Source: JBAUHN01 sp049680295 (GTDB lineage Bacteria; Pseudomonadota; Alphaproteobacteria; Rhodobacterales; Rhodobacteraceae). Taken from it: a stretch of DNA of 23,150 nucleotides. The position numbers were made by a program, and so were the translations under genes. Below the pieces are notes generated by a model. That model was not told the DNA's origin. It ran no database searches and saw only the letters and a program-made list of their open reading frames with translations. The stretch covers positions 1 to 23,150 of the forward strand of contig JBAUHN010000278.1 of assembly GCA_049680295.1 (NCBI GenBank), given 5' to 3'. Shown here in pieces: positions 1 to 8,034 of this stretch; the stretch's first letter is position 1; each line of letters begins with the position of its first letter.

Positions 1-1227
1 GCCCAACCCGATGGCATATTTGCGCACCGGTGATTTATACCCCGCCACACGTTTGGTTTGTTCAAATGCAAGGGACAGGTATTTCACGCCGTCTGGTGTC
101 ACTGCCAGCTGGCGCAAAATTTCGCCGGGCGACTGAAAGGCGTGGTGAACATTCCAAAGCGGGCAACCACCACCGAAACGGGTGAATTGCAGTGTCGTGG
201 CGCTGTGCCGCTTGGTGATGTTGCCCGCCTGATCAATGCGCAAAAAGTAGAACGGGATGCCCTTGTCCCCCGCCCTTTGCAACATGCTTAGCCGGTGGCA
301 AACCTGTTCAGTGCTGGCGTCAAACCGAAACGCCAATTTTTCCAGATCATGGCGATGCTCTTTCGCGGCGGCGGCAAATTCGGAATAAGGCAAGACGACC
401 GCACCAGCGAAATAATTGGCAAAGGTCATGCGGCACACTTCGCGTGCGACATCGGTCTGGAAATTCGCCTCATCCAAAAGCGTCTCGATCAGCGCGCCTT
501 GTTCGATCATGCCCACCTGGTAGGCCAGTTGGAACAGGTTCGTTGCCGCCGACGACGCAGCATTCAGATAAAGTGTTTGGGTCGCGGGATCAAAATTTCG
601 GACCGTGCCGGAACTGGGCCTGTCCTTGCGCATGACGACATGCACACCGTGTGCGTCGCCAAGGTATTGCGAAACATCCGCAAGCCGGCCCGCCTCGCCA
701 TGTTTCAATGAGACTGAAAAGGCTTCCGCCACGCGGTCCAATTCGTCGATATAGTTGTCTTTATAGTGGAAATGATCGCGCACCTCCTCGTAAGGCAAAG
801 GCGCCAATGATCCTTCGCGGTCTTTGAGCGAATTGTCGACCTCGCCCAGCTGTTCACGCGATTTTTGGAACATCCGGTAAAGATCCAGAAGGGCACGCGT
901 AACATTTGGCGCATTGGTGGCGGCGACTTTTATTTCCTGCGTTAACACTTTGCCGTCACCAAATATCGGGTCGGTCAAAACCTCTTGCAAGTCAACCGAC
1001 ACCTTCCCGGCGCCATCCAGTGCCAGTTCCGACAGGTCGAAATTGAACACATCGACCAGTGACAGAATGACCGATCCTGACAGGGCGCGTTGATTATTTT
1101 CGATTTGATTTAAGTAGCTTGTTGAAATCGCGATCTGCTGCGCAAAGATCGCCTGAGTCATATCTAGGCTTTGCCGCAAAAGCCGAATGCGCGCGCCTGC
1201 AAAGATTTTTCTACCGCTGTTGGTCAT
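1..1227 (-). CDS. XRE-family short-chain fatty acyl-CoA regulator with DUF2083 domain (C-terminus cut by window edge)
   Basis: A reading frame open from ATG at 1227 to the window edge gives 409 residues without a stop. Residues about 9-65 form an XRE helix-turn-helix (TQAIFAQQIAISTSYLNQIE). A central region (about 150-320) matches the IrrE/M78-like part of this family but lacks the zinc motif HExxH: FQLAYQ stands at 233-238. The C-terminal DUF2083 part starts near GGGCPLWNVHHAF (352-363) and runs into AIGLG at the edge, so the usual cysteine-rich end lies outside. Proteins of this type (RamB and ScfR-like regulators) control acetate, propionate and glyoxylate-type carbon genes, probably by sensing acyl-CoA. 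It is divergent from prpE, which makes prpE the likely target. The family call is firm; ligand and target are inferred. Confidence 0.88.
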   Translation of the reverse strand, partial: MTNSGRKIFAGARIRLLRQSLDMTQAIFAQQIAISTSYLNQIENNQRALSGSVILSLVDVFNFDLSELALDGAGKVSVDLQEVLTDPIFGDGKVLTQEIKVAATNAPNVTRALLDLYRMFQKSREQLGEVDNSLKDREGSLAPLPYEEVRDHFHYKDNYIDELDRVAEAFSVSLKHGEAGRLADVSQYLGDAHGVHVVMRKDRPSSGTVRNFDPATQTLYLNAASSAATNLFQLAYQVGMIEQGALIETLLDEANFQTDVAREVCRMTFANYFAGAVVLPYSEFAAAAKEHRHDLEKLAFRFDASTEQVCHRLSMLQRAGDKGIPFYFLRIDQAGNITKRHSATTLQFTRFGGGCPLWNVHHAFQSPGEILRQLAVTPDGVKYLSLAFEQTKRVAGYKSPVRKYAIGLG

Positions 1228-1240
1228 TTTTTACTTTTTC

Positions 1241-1249
1241 GCAAATTGC
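1241..1249. promoter_or_regulatory. Candidate operator between the regulator gene and prpE
   Basis: GCAAATTGC is an inverted repeat (GCAA, one central base, TTGC), and the wider stretch GCAAATTGCAATT also repeats GCAA in tandem. It lies 14 bases upstream of the regulator start in the 237-base divergent region ahead of prpE. Operators of RamB-type regulators contain TTTGCAAA-like cores, so self-regulation is plausible. The resemblance is short and could be chance in an AT-rich spacer. Confidence 0.3.
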
Positions 1250-1464
1250 AATTACGTTCGTGTGATTATTTGCATGTTAACACGTTCAGCCCTTGGCGAA
1301 CCAGCAATTTACTCTAGTGAATTGACCCCACGGAACGACGATACTTGACTGCGTAAGGACCGGGGGAAGAAATGGCACTTTTCAACCCCCTCGAAGCTGA
1401 CAACGACCACTGTCTTGCACTCCCACGCAACACGTCGTCGTTCTCAACCCAAAAGGAGAGCGTG

Positions 1465-3387
1465 ATGGCGGGCTACAGGCGTGTGTATTCAAACTGGCAA
1501 GATGATCCGCTGGCATTCTGGGCCGACGCCGCCACTGGCGTCGACTGGATCAAATCACCCGACGTGGTTTTGGACAGTACAGACGCCCCGATGACCACGT
1601 GGTTTCCCGATGCGGTATGCAACACTTGCTATAATGCGGTTGATCGCCATGTGAACGCAGGACGCGGCGCGCAAACGGCGATCATTCACGACAGCCCGGC
1701 AACCGGCAGCCAGACCAAGCTGACCTATGACACTTTACTTGACCGGGTGTCGCGCGTTGCAGGTGTGCTGACGGCGCAAGGCATCGCAAAAGGCGACCGG
1801 GTGATCATCTATATGCCGATGGTGCCAGAGGCGCTGATTGCGATGCTGGCCTGCGCGCGGATTGGTGCGGTTCATTCTGTCGTCTTTGGCGGGTTTGCCG
1901 CACATGAACTTGCGGTTCGGATTGACGATGCTACGCCCAAAGCTGTCCTTGCCGCGTCCTGCGGGATCGAGGGTGAAAGGATCATTGCCTATAAACCTCT
2001 GCTGGACGGGGCAATTGCCCGCGCCCAACATAAACCGGACTTCACGCTGATCCTGCAACGCCCGCAGGCTGTGGCAAATAGGGTCGCGGGGTACGATCTG
2101 GACTGGGCAGACGAAGAGGCCGCAGCAATTCCGGTGGGATGCACGCCTGTTGGTGGCGCTGATCCGCTTTATATTCTTTATACGTCGGGAACCACCGGCC
2201 AGCCCAAAGGCGTTGTGCGCCATAATGGCGGGCATATGGTCGCCCTGCACTGGACGATGAAAAACATCTACAACGTCCGTTCGGGCGATGTCTTTTGGGC
2301 AGCTTCTGATGTGGGCTGGGTCGTGGGCCATAGCTATATTTGCTACGGGCCATTGCTGGCCGGGTGCACGACACTTGTGTTTGAGGGCAAGCCGGTGGGC
2401 ACCCCGGATGCGGGCACGTTCTGGCGGGTGATCCAAGACCATAACGTCAAGGTTCTGTTCACGGCACCTACCGCCCTTCGCGCGATTAAACGCGAAGACC
2501 CGAACGCCGACTACATTGGCAAATTTGACCTGAGCAGCCTGCAGTCGCTGTTTCTTGCTGGCGAACGGGCTGATCCTGACACCATCGGCTGGGCGCAGAC
2601 GCATCTCAAAAAGCCGGTGATCGACCATTGGTGGCAGACCGAAACAGGCTGGGCCATCGCGGCCAACCCGCTTGGCATTGAGGAACTACCCGTCAAACCC
2701 GGCTCACCAGCTGTCCCAATGCCGGGCTATGACATTGATATCCTTGATGAAGGTGGCAACCCTGTCGCCCCGGGCGAATTGGGTGCAATCGCGATCAAGC
2801 TCCCCCTGCCCCCCGGCGCATTACCAACACTTTGGAATGCCGAAGCGCGTTTCAAATCCGCCTATCTGCAAACTTTCCCCGGATATTATGAAACCGGCGA
2901 CGCAGGCATCAAGGACGCGGATGGATACCTTTATATCATGGCGCGTACCGATGACGTGATCAACGTCGCAGGCCACCGCCTGTCCACCGGTGCGATGGAG
3001 GAAGTTCTGTCCAACCATAAGGACGTCGCCGAATGCGCCGTGATCGGCATCGGCGATGCGTTAAAGGGGCAGCAACCACTGGGATTGGTCTGCCTCAACA
3101 ACGGGGTTGACCGCTCGGAAGAGGAAATCGCCAAGGAGTGCGTCGCGATGATCCGTCGCGAAATCGGCCCCGTAGCCGCCTTCAAACGCTGCATCGTGAT
3201 TGATGCGCTGCCCAAAACACGCTCTGGCAAAGTACTGCGCGGTACTATGGTTGCCATTGCCGACAGCCAGCCCTGGAACCTGCCGGCCACGATCGACGAT
3301 CCAGCCACATTGGACGCCATTGCCGAACGGATTGCCGGCATGGGCGAGGTCCTGACTGACAACCCCGACTTTCAAAAGGAAGCATGA
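1465..3387 (+). CDS. prpE: Propionyl-CoA synthetase (acyl-CoA synthetase, AMP-forming)
   Basis: A 640-residue cytosolic enzyme that activates propionate (and probably acetate) with ATP and CoA to the acyl-CoA through an acyl-AMP. Visible ANL-superfamily motifs: P-loop YTSGTTGQPKG at 239-249, WWQTETGW at 389-396, YYETGD ending at Asp479, RTDDVINVAGHRLSTG from 494, and SGKVLRG with the catalytic, acetylation-prone Lys589. The GHRLSTG form and the length fit PrpE better than Acs. I chose ATG 1465 because AAAAGGAGAG lies just upstream and homologues begin about here. An in-frame ATG at 1372 would add 31 residues of unfamiliar sequence. The thiolase gene starts one base after the stop, so the two are one operon. 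The divergent DUF2083 regulator is the likely controller. Substrate preference between propionate and acetate is inferred. Confidence 0.93.
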   Translation: MAGYRRVYSNWQDDPLAFWADAATGVDWIKSPDVVLDSTDAPMTTWFPDAVCNTCYNAVDRHVNAGRGAQTAIIHDSPATGSQTKLTYDTLLDRVSRVAGVLTAQGIAKGDRVIIYMPMVPEALIAMLACARIGAVHSVVFGGFAAHELAVRIDDATPKAVLAASCGIEGERIIAYKPLLDGAIARAQHKPDFTLILQRPQAVANRVAGYDLDWADEEAAAIPVGCTPVGGADPLYILYTSGTTGQPKGVVRHNGGHMVALHWTMKNIYNVRSGDVFWAASDVGWVVGHSYICYGPLLAGCTTLVFEGKPVGTPDAGTFWRVIQDHNVKVLFTAPTALRAIKREDPNADYIGKFDLSSLQSLFLAGERADPDTIGWAQTHLKKPVIDHWWQTETGWAIAANPLGIEELPVKPGSPAVPMPGYDIDILDEGGNPVAPGELGAIAIKLPLPPGALPTLWNAEARFKSAYLQTFPGYYETGDAGIKDADGYLYIMARTDDVINVAGHRLSTGAMEEVLSNHKDVAECAVIGIGDALKGQQPLGLVCLNNGVDRSEEEIAKECVAMIRREIGPVAAFKRCIVIDALPKTRSGKVLRGTMVAIADSQPWNLPATIDDPATLDAIAERIAGMGEVLTDNPDFQKEA

Positions 3388-3388
3388 G

Positions 3389-4573
3389 ATGAGCAACGAC
3401 GTAGTTATCCTTGACGGTGTGCGCACTGCAATTGGAACATTCGGCGGCGCGCTTGCTGGAACGCCACCAACGGCTCTTGCCGCAGCCGTCGCCAAAGAGG
3501 CGATGACCCGAAGCGAGGTGGATCCCGCGCAAATCCAGCATTCGGTTTTCGGCCACGTCATCAATACCGAAGCCCGCGACATGTACATGGGCCGGGTCGC
3601 TGCCGTCGATGCGGGCGTGTCCGAAGACGCCCCTGCCTTGACCGTCAACCGCCTTTGCGGGTCAGGCGCACAGGCGATCATTTCCGCCGCGCAGCACATC
3701 ATGTTGGGTGACGTGGATTATGCGCTGGCCGGAGGGGCAGAAAGCATGTCGCGGTCGCCGCATTCATCGCAAAGTATCCGCTGGGGTCAAAAGATGGGCG
3801 ATATGTCGATGACGGACATGATGATCGGCGCGCTCAGCGATCCGTTTGGTGTCGGGCACATGGGGGTAACGGCGGAAAACGTGGCCGATGAACATGGCAT
3901 CACACGCGACGATCAGGACAGTTTTGCCGCAGAAAGTCAGCGTCGCGCTTTGGCCGCCATCGAGGCTGGGCATTTCAAAAGCCAGATTCTGCCCATCGAG
4001 GTAAAAATCCGCCGCGACAGGGTGGCTTTTGACACTGATGAGCACCCCAAGGCGGGCACAACCGTTGAAACGTTGGGCAAATTGCGCCCCGCCTTTCGCA
4101 AGGATGGATCGGTTACGGCGGGCAATGCTTCTGGTTTGAACGATGGGGCGGCGGCGATGGTTCTGGCCTCTGCCGAGGCCGCGGACAAGGCTGGTCTGAA
4201 ACCCCGCGCGCGTATCCTGGGCTATGGCCACGCGGGCGTGCGTCACGAGGTGATGGGCATCGGGCCGGTTCCGGCTGTCACGCAGCTTTTGCAAAAACTG
4301 GGCATGACCGTTGACCAGTTCGACGTGATCGAAAGCAATGAGGCCTTCGCCGCACAGGCCTGTGCTGTCAACGCGGGCCTTGGGTTGGACACAGCACGCG
4401 TAAACCCCAATGGCGGCGCAATCGCCCTTGGCCACCCGGTTGGCGCAACCGGGGCCATCATCACGATCAAGGCGCTGCACGAATTGGAACGCACAGGCGG
4501 GCGGTTTGGCCTGATCACCATGTGCATCGGCGGCGGGCAAGGCATTGCCTTGGCCATCGAGAACCTGCGCTAA
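3389..4573 (+). CDS. Thiolase (acetyl-CoA C-acyltransferase / beta-ketothiolase)
   Basis: A 394-residue thiolase, the usual length for the family. The acylated cysteine is Cys90 in NRLCGSGAQA. The other catalytic elements are NEAFAAQA (317-324), GGAIALGHPVGATG with His349, and the second cysteine Cys379 in CIGGGQGIA. It either condenses two acyl-CoAs to a 3-ketoacyl-CoA or cleaves the ketoacyl-CoA. Direct coupling to prpE (stop, one base, ATG) suggests it works on C4-C5 ketoacyl-CoAs from propionyl- and acetyl-CoA, for polyhydroxyalkanoate building blocks or short-chain acid breakdown. Sequence alone does not separate the synthetic from the degradative type. A weak ribosome site may be supplied by AAAGGAAG at the end of prpE. 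Confidence 0.93.
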   Translation: MSNDVVILDGVRTAIGTFGGALAGTPPTALAAAVAKEAMTRSEVDPAQIQHSVFGHVINTEARDMYMGRVAAVDAGVSEDAPALTVNRLCGSGAQAIISAAQHIMLGDVDYALAGGAESMSRSPHSSQSIRWGQKMGDMSMTDMMIGALSDPFGVGHMGVTAENVADEHGITRDDQDSFAAESQRRALAAIEAGHFKSQILPIEVKIRRDRVAFDTDEHPKAGTTVETLGKLRPAFRKDGSVTAGNASGLNDGAAAMVLASAEAADKAGLKPRARILGYGHAGVRHEVMGIGPVPAVTQLLQKLGMTVDQFDVIESNEAFAAQACAVNAGLGLDTARVNPNGGAIALGHPVGATGAIITIKALHELERTGGRFGLITMCIGGGQGIALAIENLR

Positions 4574-4598
4574 CTCACTGCAATCAATAAGTTATATT

Positions 4599-4610
4599 GC
4601 TGCACGCAGC
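4599..4610. promoter_or_regulatory. GCTGC-AC-GCAGC palindrome upstream of the tandem-domain protein
   Basis: GCTGCACGCAGC is a perfect palindrome 26 bases upstream of the ATG at 4637, next to a TATATT that could be a -10 box. PhaR, the polyhydroxybutyrate regulator of Paracoccus and Rhodobacter, binds TGC-rich sites of the form CTGC-N3/N4-GCAG. Here the spacer is two bases, so the match is close but not exact. Binding by PhaR is a guess. Confidence 0.3.
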
Positions 4611-4636
4611 TACGGCGAACTTACAGGAGTAACAAG

Positions 4637-5509
4637 ATGACCCTCACACGAAAAGAAACCGACGCGGCCGTGCCTCAATCCGCATTTACCGACGCAGATA
4701 TAGCAAAGCAAATTACCTTCCATAAAGACACTGAGATTATGGAAGTCAGCTTTGCCGGCCTGACCCTGTCCAATTCACTGGAGGTCAACCAATTCTACGA
4801 TCAGATTGAAAAGCAGATTGCACAGACCGGCGAAAAACTGTGGTTCTTTCTGGTTAATTATTGCGACACGCGCATCGACAATGAAGCATGGTTTGCGTTT
4901 TCGCGGCGCGGAATGGACCTGAACAAAGCGCATTCCATGGGCAGCGTCCGCTTTGACGCCTCTGAAATTACGCGCCGCCAAATTGAACGGGACGCCGGAA
5001 CCGAAGCATTCAATCCAAATTTGTTTTTTGACCGCGAAAGCGCTGTGAAGCGATTGCAAGAACTGCCTTCAAAACGAAAAGCAAGAAAGGTTCTGGTGTC
5101 ACATTTCGACCGCAAGGACTGGACCTGGCGCATCAACTTCGCGCCCGATGATCAAATCATGCACTTTGATTTTTCGGATTTTTCATTTGAGAATTCGCGG
5201 GATGTCCATGATGTCTATGACTACATCGAAAGCCAGATCAAACCGACCGGGAAAAAATGGTATTTCCTGATCAAATATGAAGGCACCCGCATTCAATCTC
5301 CGGCTTGGGTGGAATATGCCGCGCGCGGAAAAAAGCTGAACGAGGAATTTTCGTTGGGTTCAGTGCGCTATGCCGCAGGTTCAGAAACCGAAACCGACAT
5401 CCGTCTGCGCGCAGAAAGCCAGGGGTTTCGCCCCAACATTCGCAACACCTATGCCGAGGCGTATCAGCTGATTATAGAAATGAAAGCAGCAAACGCAGAG
5501 GTTTCATAA
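4637..5509 (+). CDS. Unrecognised protein made of two tandem copies of one domain
   Basis: A 290-residue soluble protein with no signal peptide or membrane helix, started from ATG 4637 behind ACAGGAGT. I do not recognise a named family. Its most visible feature is an internal duplication: residues about 28-143 and 167-285 align with an offset near 140. Both copies show the same skeleton: YDxIExQI, TGxKxxFxLxxY, TRIxxxAWxxxxxRG, then LNxxxSxGSVR, then a tail ending in Phe-x-Pro-Asn. The alternating hydrophobic pattern and short helices recall STAS/SEC14-like or other alpha/beta sandwich folds, but that is only an impression. It follows the prpE-thiolase pair after 63 bases and has its own possible promoter and a PhaR-like palindrome. 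A role near storage-polymer or acyl-CoA metabolism is therefore conceivable but unproven. Confidence 0.82.
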   Translation: MTLTRKETDAAVPQSAFTDADIAKQITFHKDTEIMEVSFAGLTLSNSLEVNQFYDQIEKQIAQTGEKLWFFLVNYCDTRIDNEAWFAFSRRGMDLNKAHSMGSVRFDASEITRRQIERDAGTEAFNPNLFFDRESAVKRLQELPSKRKARKVLVSHFDRKDWTWRINFAPDDQIMHFDFSDFSFENSRDVHDVYDYIESQIKPTGKKWYFLIKYEGTRIQSPAWVEYAARGKKLNEEFSLGSVRYAAGSETETDIRLRAESQGFRPNIRNTYAEAYQLIIEMKAANAEVS

Positions 5510-5607
5510 GATGCGCCCTGCGCGTCGGGTGTGGCTGGCAGGGATTAGTGGTAAAGGCGTCAGGCAGGGAGTTGCCGACGTCGATAATTCTGCGACTTTC
5601 CCTGACT

Positions 5608-5880
5608 TCAGGACATTCCCAGGGCTTCTTTGTACATGTCCAAAACCGCCTCTTCTTCTGCAATGTCATCCGCATCACGCTTGCGCAACGCAATGACTTT
5701 GCGCAGAATTTTCGTGTCATAGCCACGAGCTTTGGCTTCAGCCATGACCTCTTTTTGTTGCTCGGCCAAATCTTTTTTCTCGGCATCCAATCGCTCGACC
5801 CGCTCCACGAATTGGCGCAGCTCATTGGCCGTCACGCGGTAGGTTTCATCGGTGACCGGATTTGTGGCGGCTTCGCTCAT
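5608..5880 (-). CDS. gapR: GapR-family DNA-binding protein (DUF2312 / UPF0335)
   Basis: A 90-residue protein, the normal length for DUF2312. It begins at ATG 5880 with AGGAG seven bases upstream; a longer frame from 6018 has no such site. Characteristic are the helical VTANELRQFVERVERLDAEK segment, which can form a coiled coil, and the Lys/Arg-rich motif KARGYDTKILRKVIALRK. GapR of Caulobacter is a nucleoid protein that prefers overtwisted, AT-rich DNA ahead of replication and transcription forks and helps the topoisomerases; it acts as a multimer clamped on DNA. Family membership is clear; the role is transferred from Caulobacter. The gene stands alone, convergent with the tandem-domain protein gene. 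Confidence 0.92.
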   Translation of the reverse strand: MSEAATNPVTDETYRVTANELRQFVERVERLDAEKKDLAEQQKEVMAEAKARGYDTKILRKVIALRKRDADDIAEEEAVLDMYKEALGMS

Positions 5881-6047
5881 GGGGGGCTCCTGTTGGCGTG
5901 ATCTGTTGTTCGGGCCATGCCTAGCGCCCTGATCCGCGCCCTGCAAGCAGGCATTGATCGGCACATCGCGATTTCGCGCCAATCCGCCGCACCCTATGGC
6001 GGCACGATCACTTGCCATCAGCCGCCGGGTTGAGTAGCAGCACGTCT

Positions 6048-6290
6048 ATGGAAAAAACATCCTCAGGACCCATATTCGAATGGCTGGTCTGGTCCGGCGC
6101 TGGATTGTCGCTGATCGGCTTGATCGGCCTGATATGGTGTATTGTCCGTGTGATGCGCGCCCGAAAGGCAAAACTGTCCGAAGACGAGATGCGCACCGTG
6201 TTGCAAGGCGTATTGCCGATGAACCTGGGCGCGCTGTTTCTTTCGATCTTTGGGTTGATGCTGGTAGTTGCCGGCGTTTTGTTGGGCTAG
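6048..6290 (+). CDS. Small two-helix inner-membrane protein of unknown function
   Basis: An 80-residue protein from ATG 6048. Two hydrophobic segments (about 12-35 and 57-79) flank a short charged loop, MRARKAKLSEDEMR. By the positive-inside rule that loop should lie in the cytoplasm, with both ends outside. A frame extended to a TTG at 6012 would add 12 residues without a better ribosome site, so I kept the ATG; its own site is weak. I do not recognise the family. The next gene, a DUF442-type protein, starts 44 bases downstream on the same strand, so they may be cotranscribed. Confidence 0.72.
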   Translation: MEKTSSGPIFEWLVWSGAGLSLIGLIGLIWCIVRVMRARKAKLSEDEMRTVLQGVLPMNLGALFLSIFGLMLVVAGVLLG

Positions 6291-6334
6291 GGTCAAGACT
6301 GGACAGGCCGGACGGTGTCGCCTACTCATCATTC

Positions 6335-6772
6335 ATGGATATTCGTCAAATCACCCCGCATTTCTTTGCTGCCCCGCAGATTGACCCAAGCGATATGCCT
6401 GACTTGGCCAACGCCGGGATTTCACTGATCATATGTAATCGCCCGGATGCCGAGGTGCCGCCCAGCCATCAGGCGGCAGCGATGGAGGCGGCAGCAACCG
6501 CTGCGGGGCTATCATTCGCGGTGCAAGAGCTGACGCATCAAACGATGACCCCGGACGTGATCGCCCATAACCGCGCGTTATGCGCCACAACAACTGGTCC
6601 GATTTTGGCCTATTGTGCCTCGGGAACACGATCAACAATTGCTTGGGCATTGGGCGAGGCTGGGCACAGATCAACCGACGAAATTATCACAGCGGCCCGG
6701 TCCGGCGGCTATGATCTGGAATATTTGCGCCCAACACTGGACGCCATTGCGGCGCCCCCTTCCGCCCAATAG
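6335..6772 (+). CDS. DUF442 / TIGR01244-family phosphatase- or sulfurtransferase-like protein
   Basis: A 145-residue protein from ATG 6335; the frame stays open further upstream, but family members begin with a sequence like MDIRQITPHFFAAPQ. The active loop is YCASGTRST, with Cys94 and Arg99 (C-x4-R, the spacing of rhodanese-like loops, set in a dual-specificity-phosphatase-like fold). The segment LANAGISLIICNRPDAE is also typical. In other bacteria this domain occurs alone or fused to a metallo-beta-lactamase-like sulfur dioxygenase (Blh/PDO type), which points to persulfide handling, but here it is free-standing. Biochemical activity is therefore uncertain. It converges with the FliM-like gene, with only two bases between the stop codons. 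Confidence 0.85.
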   Translation: MDIRQITPHFFAAPQIDPSDMPDLANAGISLIICNRPDAEVPPSHQAAAMEAAATAAGLSFAVQELTHQTMTPDVIAHNRALCATTTGPILAYCASGTRSTIAWALGEAGHRSTDEIITAARSGGYDLEYLRPTLDAIAAPPSAQ

Positions 6773-6774
6773 CA

Positions 6775-7920
6775 TCACGCAACTGCCGCGTTGCTTCCAC
6801 CGCCTTCCACTGGTTGCCCAGAGGGTTCTGGCAGGTCGCTGAAATCCGGCAGACCGCCCCCTGACAATGCATCGGGCAAATCCTCCAGTCGCGGCAAGTC
6901 AGCAGTTGGGTCTTTTTGATGATCTCCGGCAGGCGCTTGTCCCGCATCCGCAACACCGGCGAAACGGGTGTCGCCAATCTGCATGTCCAGTTCCTGGCGA
7001 TCCGATGCGCGGCGCTGTGGGATTGTGCCGGAAGCATGGGTTTGGTGGGTCATGCGAATGGCGCGCAGGCCACCCCTTTGACCCAACATGCCTGTTGCCA
7101 GCGTCACCCCCTTTGCCGTGGTGATCTGCGCCTTCTCAAACGCGCCGTTGGGCACATCCAGCGTATCACCAACTTTTAATTGACCCAACTGAGACACCGT
7201 GACCGGGATGCAGCACAAAACTGCCGTTAAATCCGCGTGCAATGCCATAACCGTGTCGTTTAATGTCGTTTGCTGCCCGGATTGTTGCGGTTTCTCATCT
7301 GCGCTTTGGGTTTCGTGACCGTCCCGCGCAGCACCAACCGGCAACACAAGCGTCAATGTGCCCTGTTGCGCGCCGCTGGCGATGTCGAGGGTCAGGCGAA
7401 TGACATTGTATTCGGCGTCATTCAGCGCCATTTGCAGCAGTCGGGCATTTTCGGTGCGCGCACCAAATCGGAAACCGGACAGAACACGGCGATCTGCGTC
7501 CGTCTCAAGTAAATGGGTGGCCCGTTCAAGTACCCTGTCCAACAATGGCGCGCAAAGCGCGGCATCAGTCGTTGTCATCTTTCGTGGGTTGCCAGGTGCA
7601 TCGCTGACCTTGCCCATCAATTGATGTTGGATCAACGCGGTCACCAGCGACGGGCTGATCACCGCAGCGCCGCTGGCCTGTTCCGGACCGTCGAGCAGGA
7701 CCAGCAAAGAATCATCGTCAAATTCGGCGGCACAATCAGCAGCACTGGTCAGAACCTTAGTGGCACCAATCACAGACAAAGCCATGGAAAACAGATCGTT
7801 GGCAACCTTCGCAACGCTTAGCCGCAACGCTTTGGGCACGGACATCGTGCGCGACTGATGATCGCGCGTGCCAGCCTGCGCTTTGCGCTGCAAGATCAAG
7901 TTGTCTGGTGTTTCGGTCAT
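6775..7920 (-). CDS. FliM/FliN-family flagellar motor switch-like protein
   Basis: A 381-residue protein from ATG 7920. Residues about 222-291 form a SpoA-type FliM/FliN C-terminal domain, with the typical IPVTVSQLGQLKVGDTLDVP and a following TGMLGQRGGLRAIRM. The first 200 residues look like a diverged FliM middle domain. The N-terminal CheY-binding motif of canonical FliM (LSQxEIDALL type) is not visible, and the last about 60 residues are a low-complexity Pro/Asp/Leu-rich tail. It probably belongs to the C-ring that sets rotor direction, or to a paralogous switch. No other flagellar gene is in the window; it lies 114 bases downstream of the sensor kinase on the same strand, so it may be the last gene of that unit. 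Confidence 0.83.
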   Translation of the reverse strand: MTETPDNLILQRKAQAGTRDHQSRTMSVPKALRLSVAKVANDLFSMALSVIGATKVLTSAADCAAEFDDDSLLVLLDGPEQASGAAVISPSLVTALIQHQLMGKVSDAPGNPRKMTTTDAALCAPLLDRVLERATHLLETDADRRVLSGFRFGARTENARLLQMALNDAEYNVIRLTLDIASGAQQGTLTLVLPVGAARDGHETQSADEKPQQSGQQTTLNDTVMALHADLTAVLCCIPVTVSQLGQLKVGDTLDVPNGAFEKAQITTAKGVTLATGMLGQRGGLRAIRMTHQTHASGTIPQRRASDRQELDMQIGDTRFAGVADAGQAPAGDHQKDPTADLPRLEDLPDALSGGGLPDFSDLPEPSGQPVEGGGSNAAVA

Positions 7921-8034
7921 AGGTCCCAGGGGCAGATTTCATTTTGGACTGCAGCAGGGGTATCTGTGATTGGTTACAATTGCCTTTACGGCAGTTCCAT
8001 TTTCTTTGAAATAAACAGGTGCCGATGTTCCCAG

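Noticed and set aside
1735..2628. Long open frame of 297 codons antisense to prpE.
   Set aside because: It is a shadow of prpE: the prpE frame shows all family motifs, while the antisense product is basic, Cys/His-rich and without any domain.
5560..5605. Possible bidirectional terminator between the tandem-domain gene and gapR (CAGGGA and TCCCTG arms).
   Set aside because: Stem of only six pairs with a loop of nearly 30 bases and no T-run.
5917..6033. 38-codon open frame (ATG 5917 to TGA 6031-6033) between gapR and the two-helix membrane gene.
   Set aside because: No ribosome site, no recognisable motif, and it occupies the gapR upstream region on the opposite strand; too short to separate from chance.
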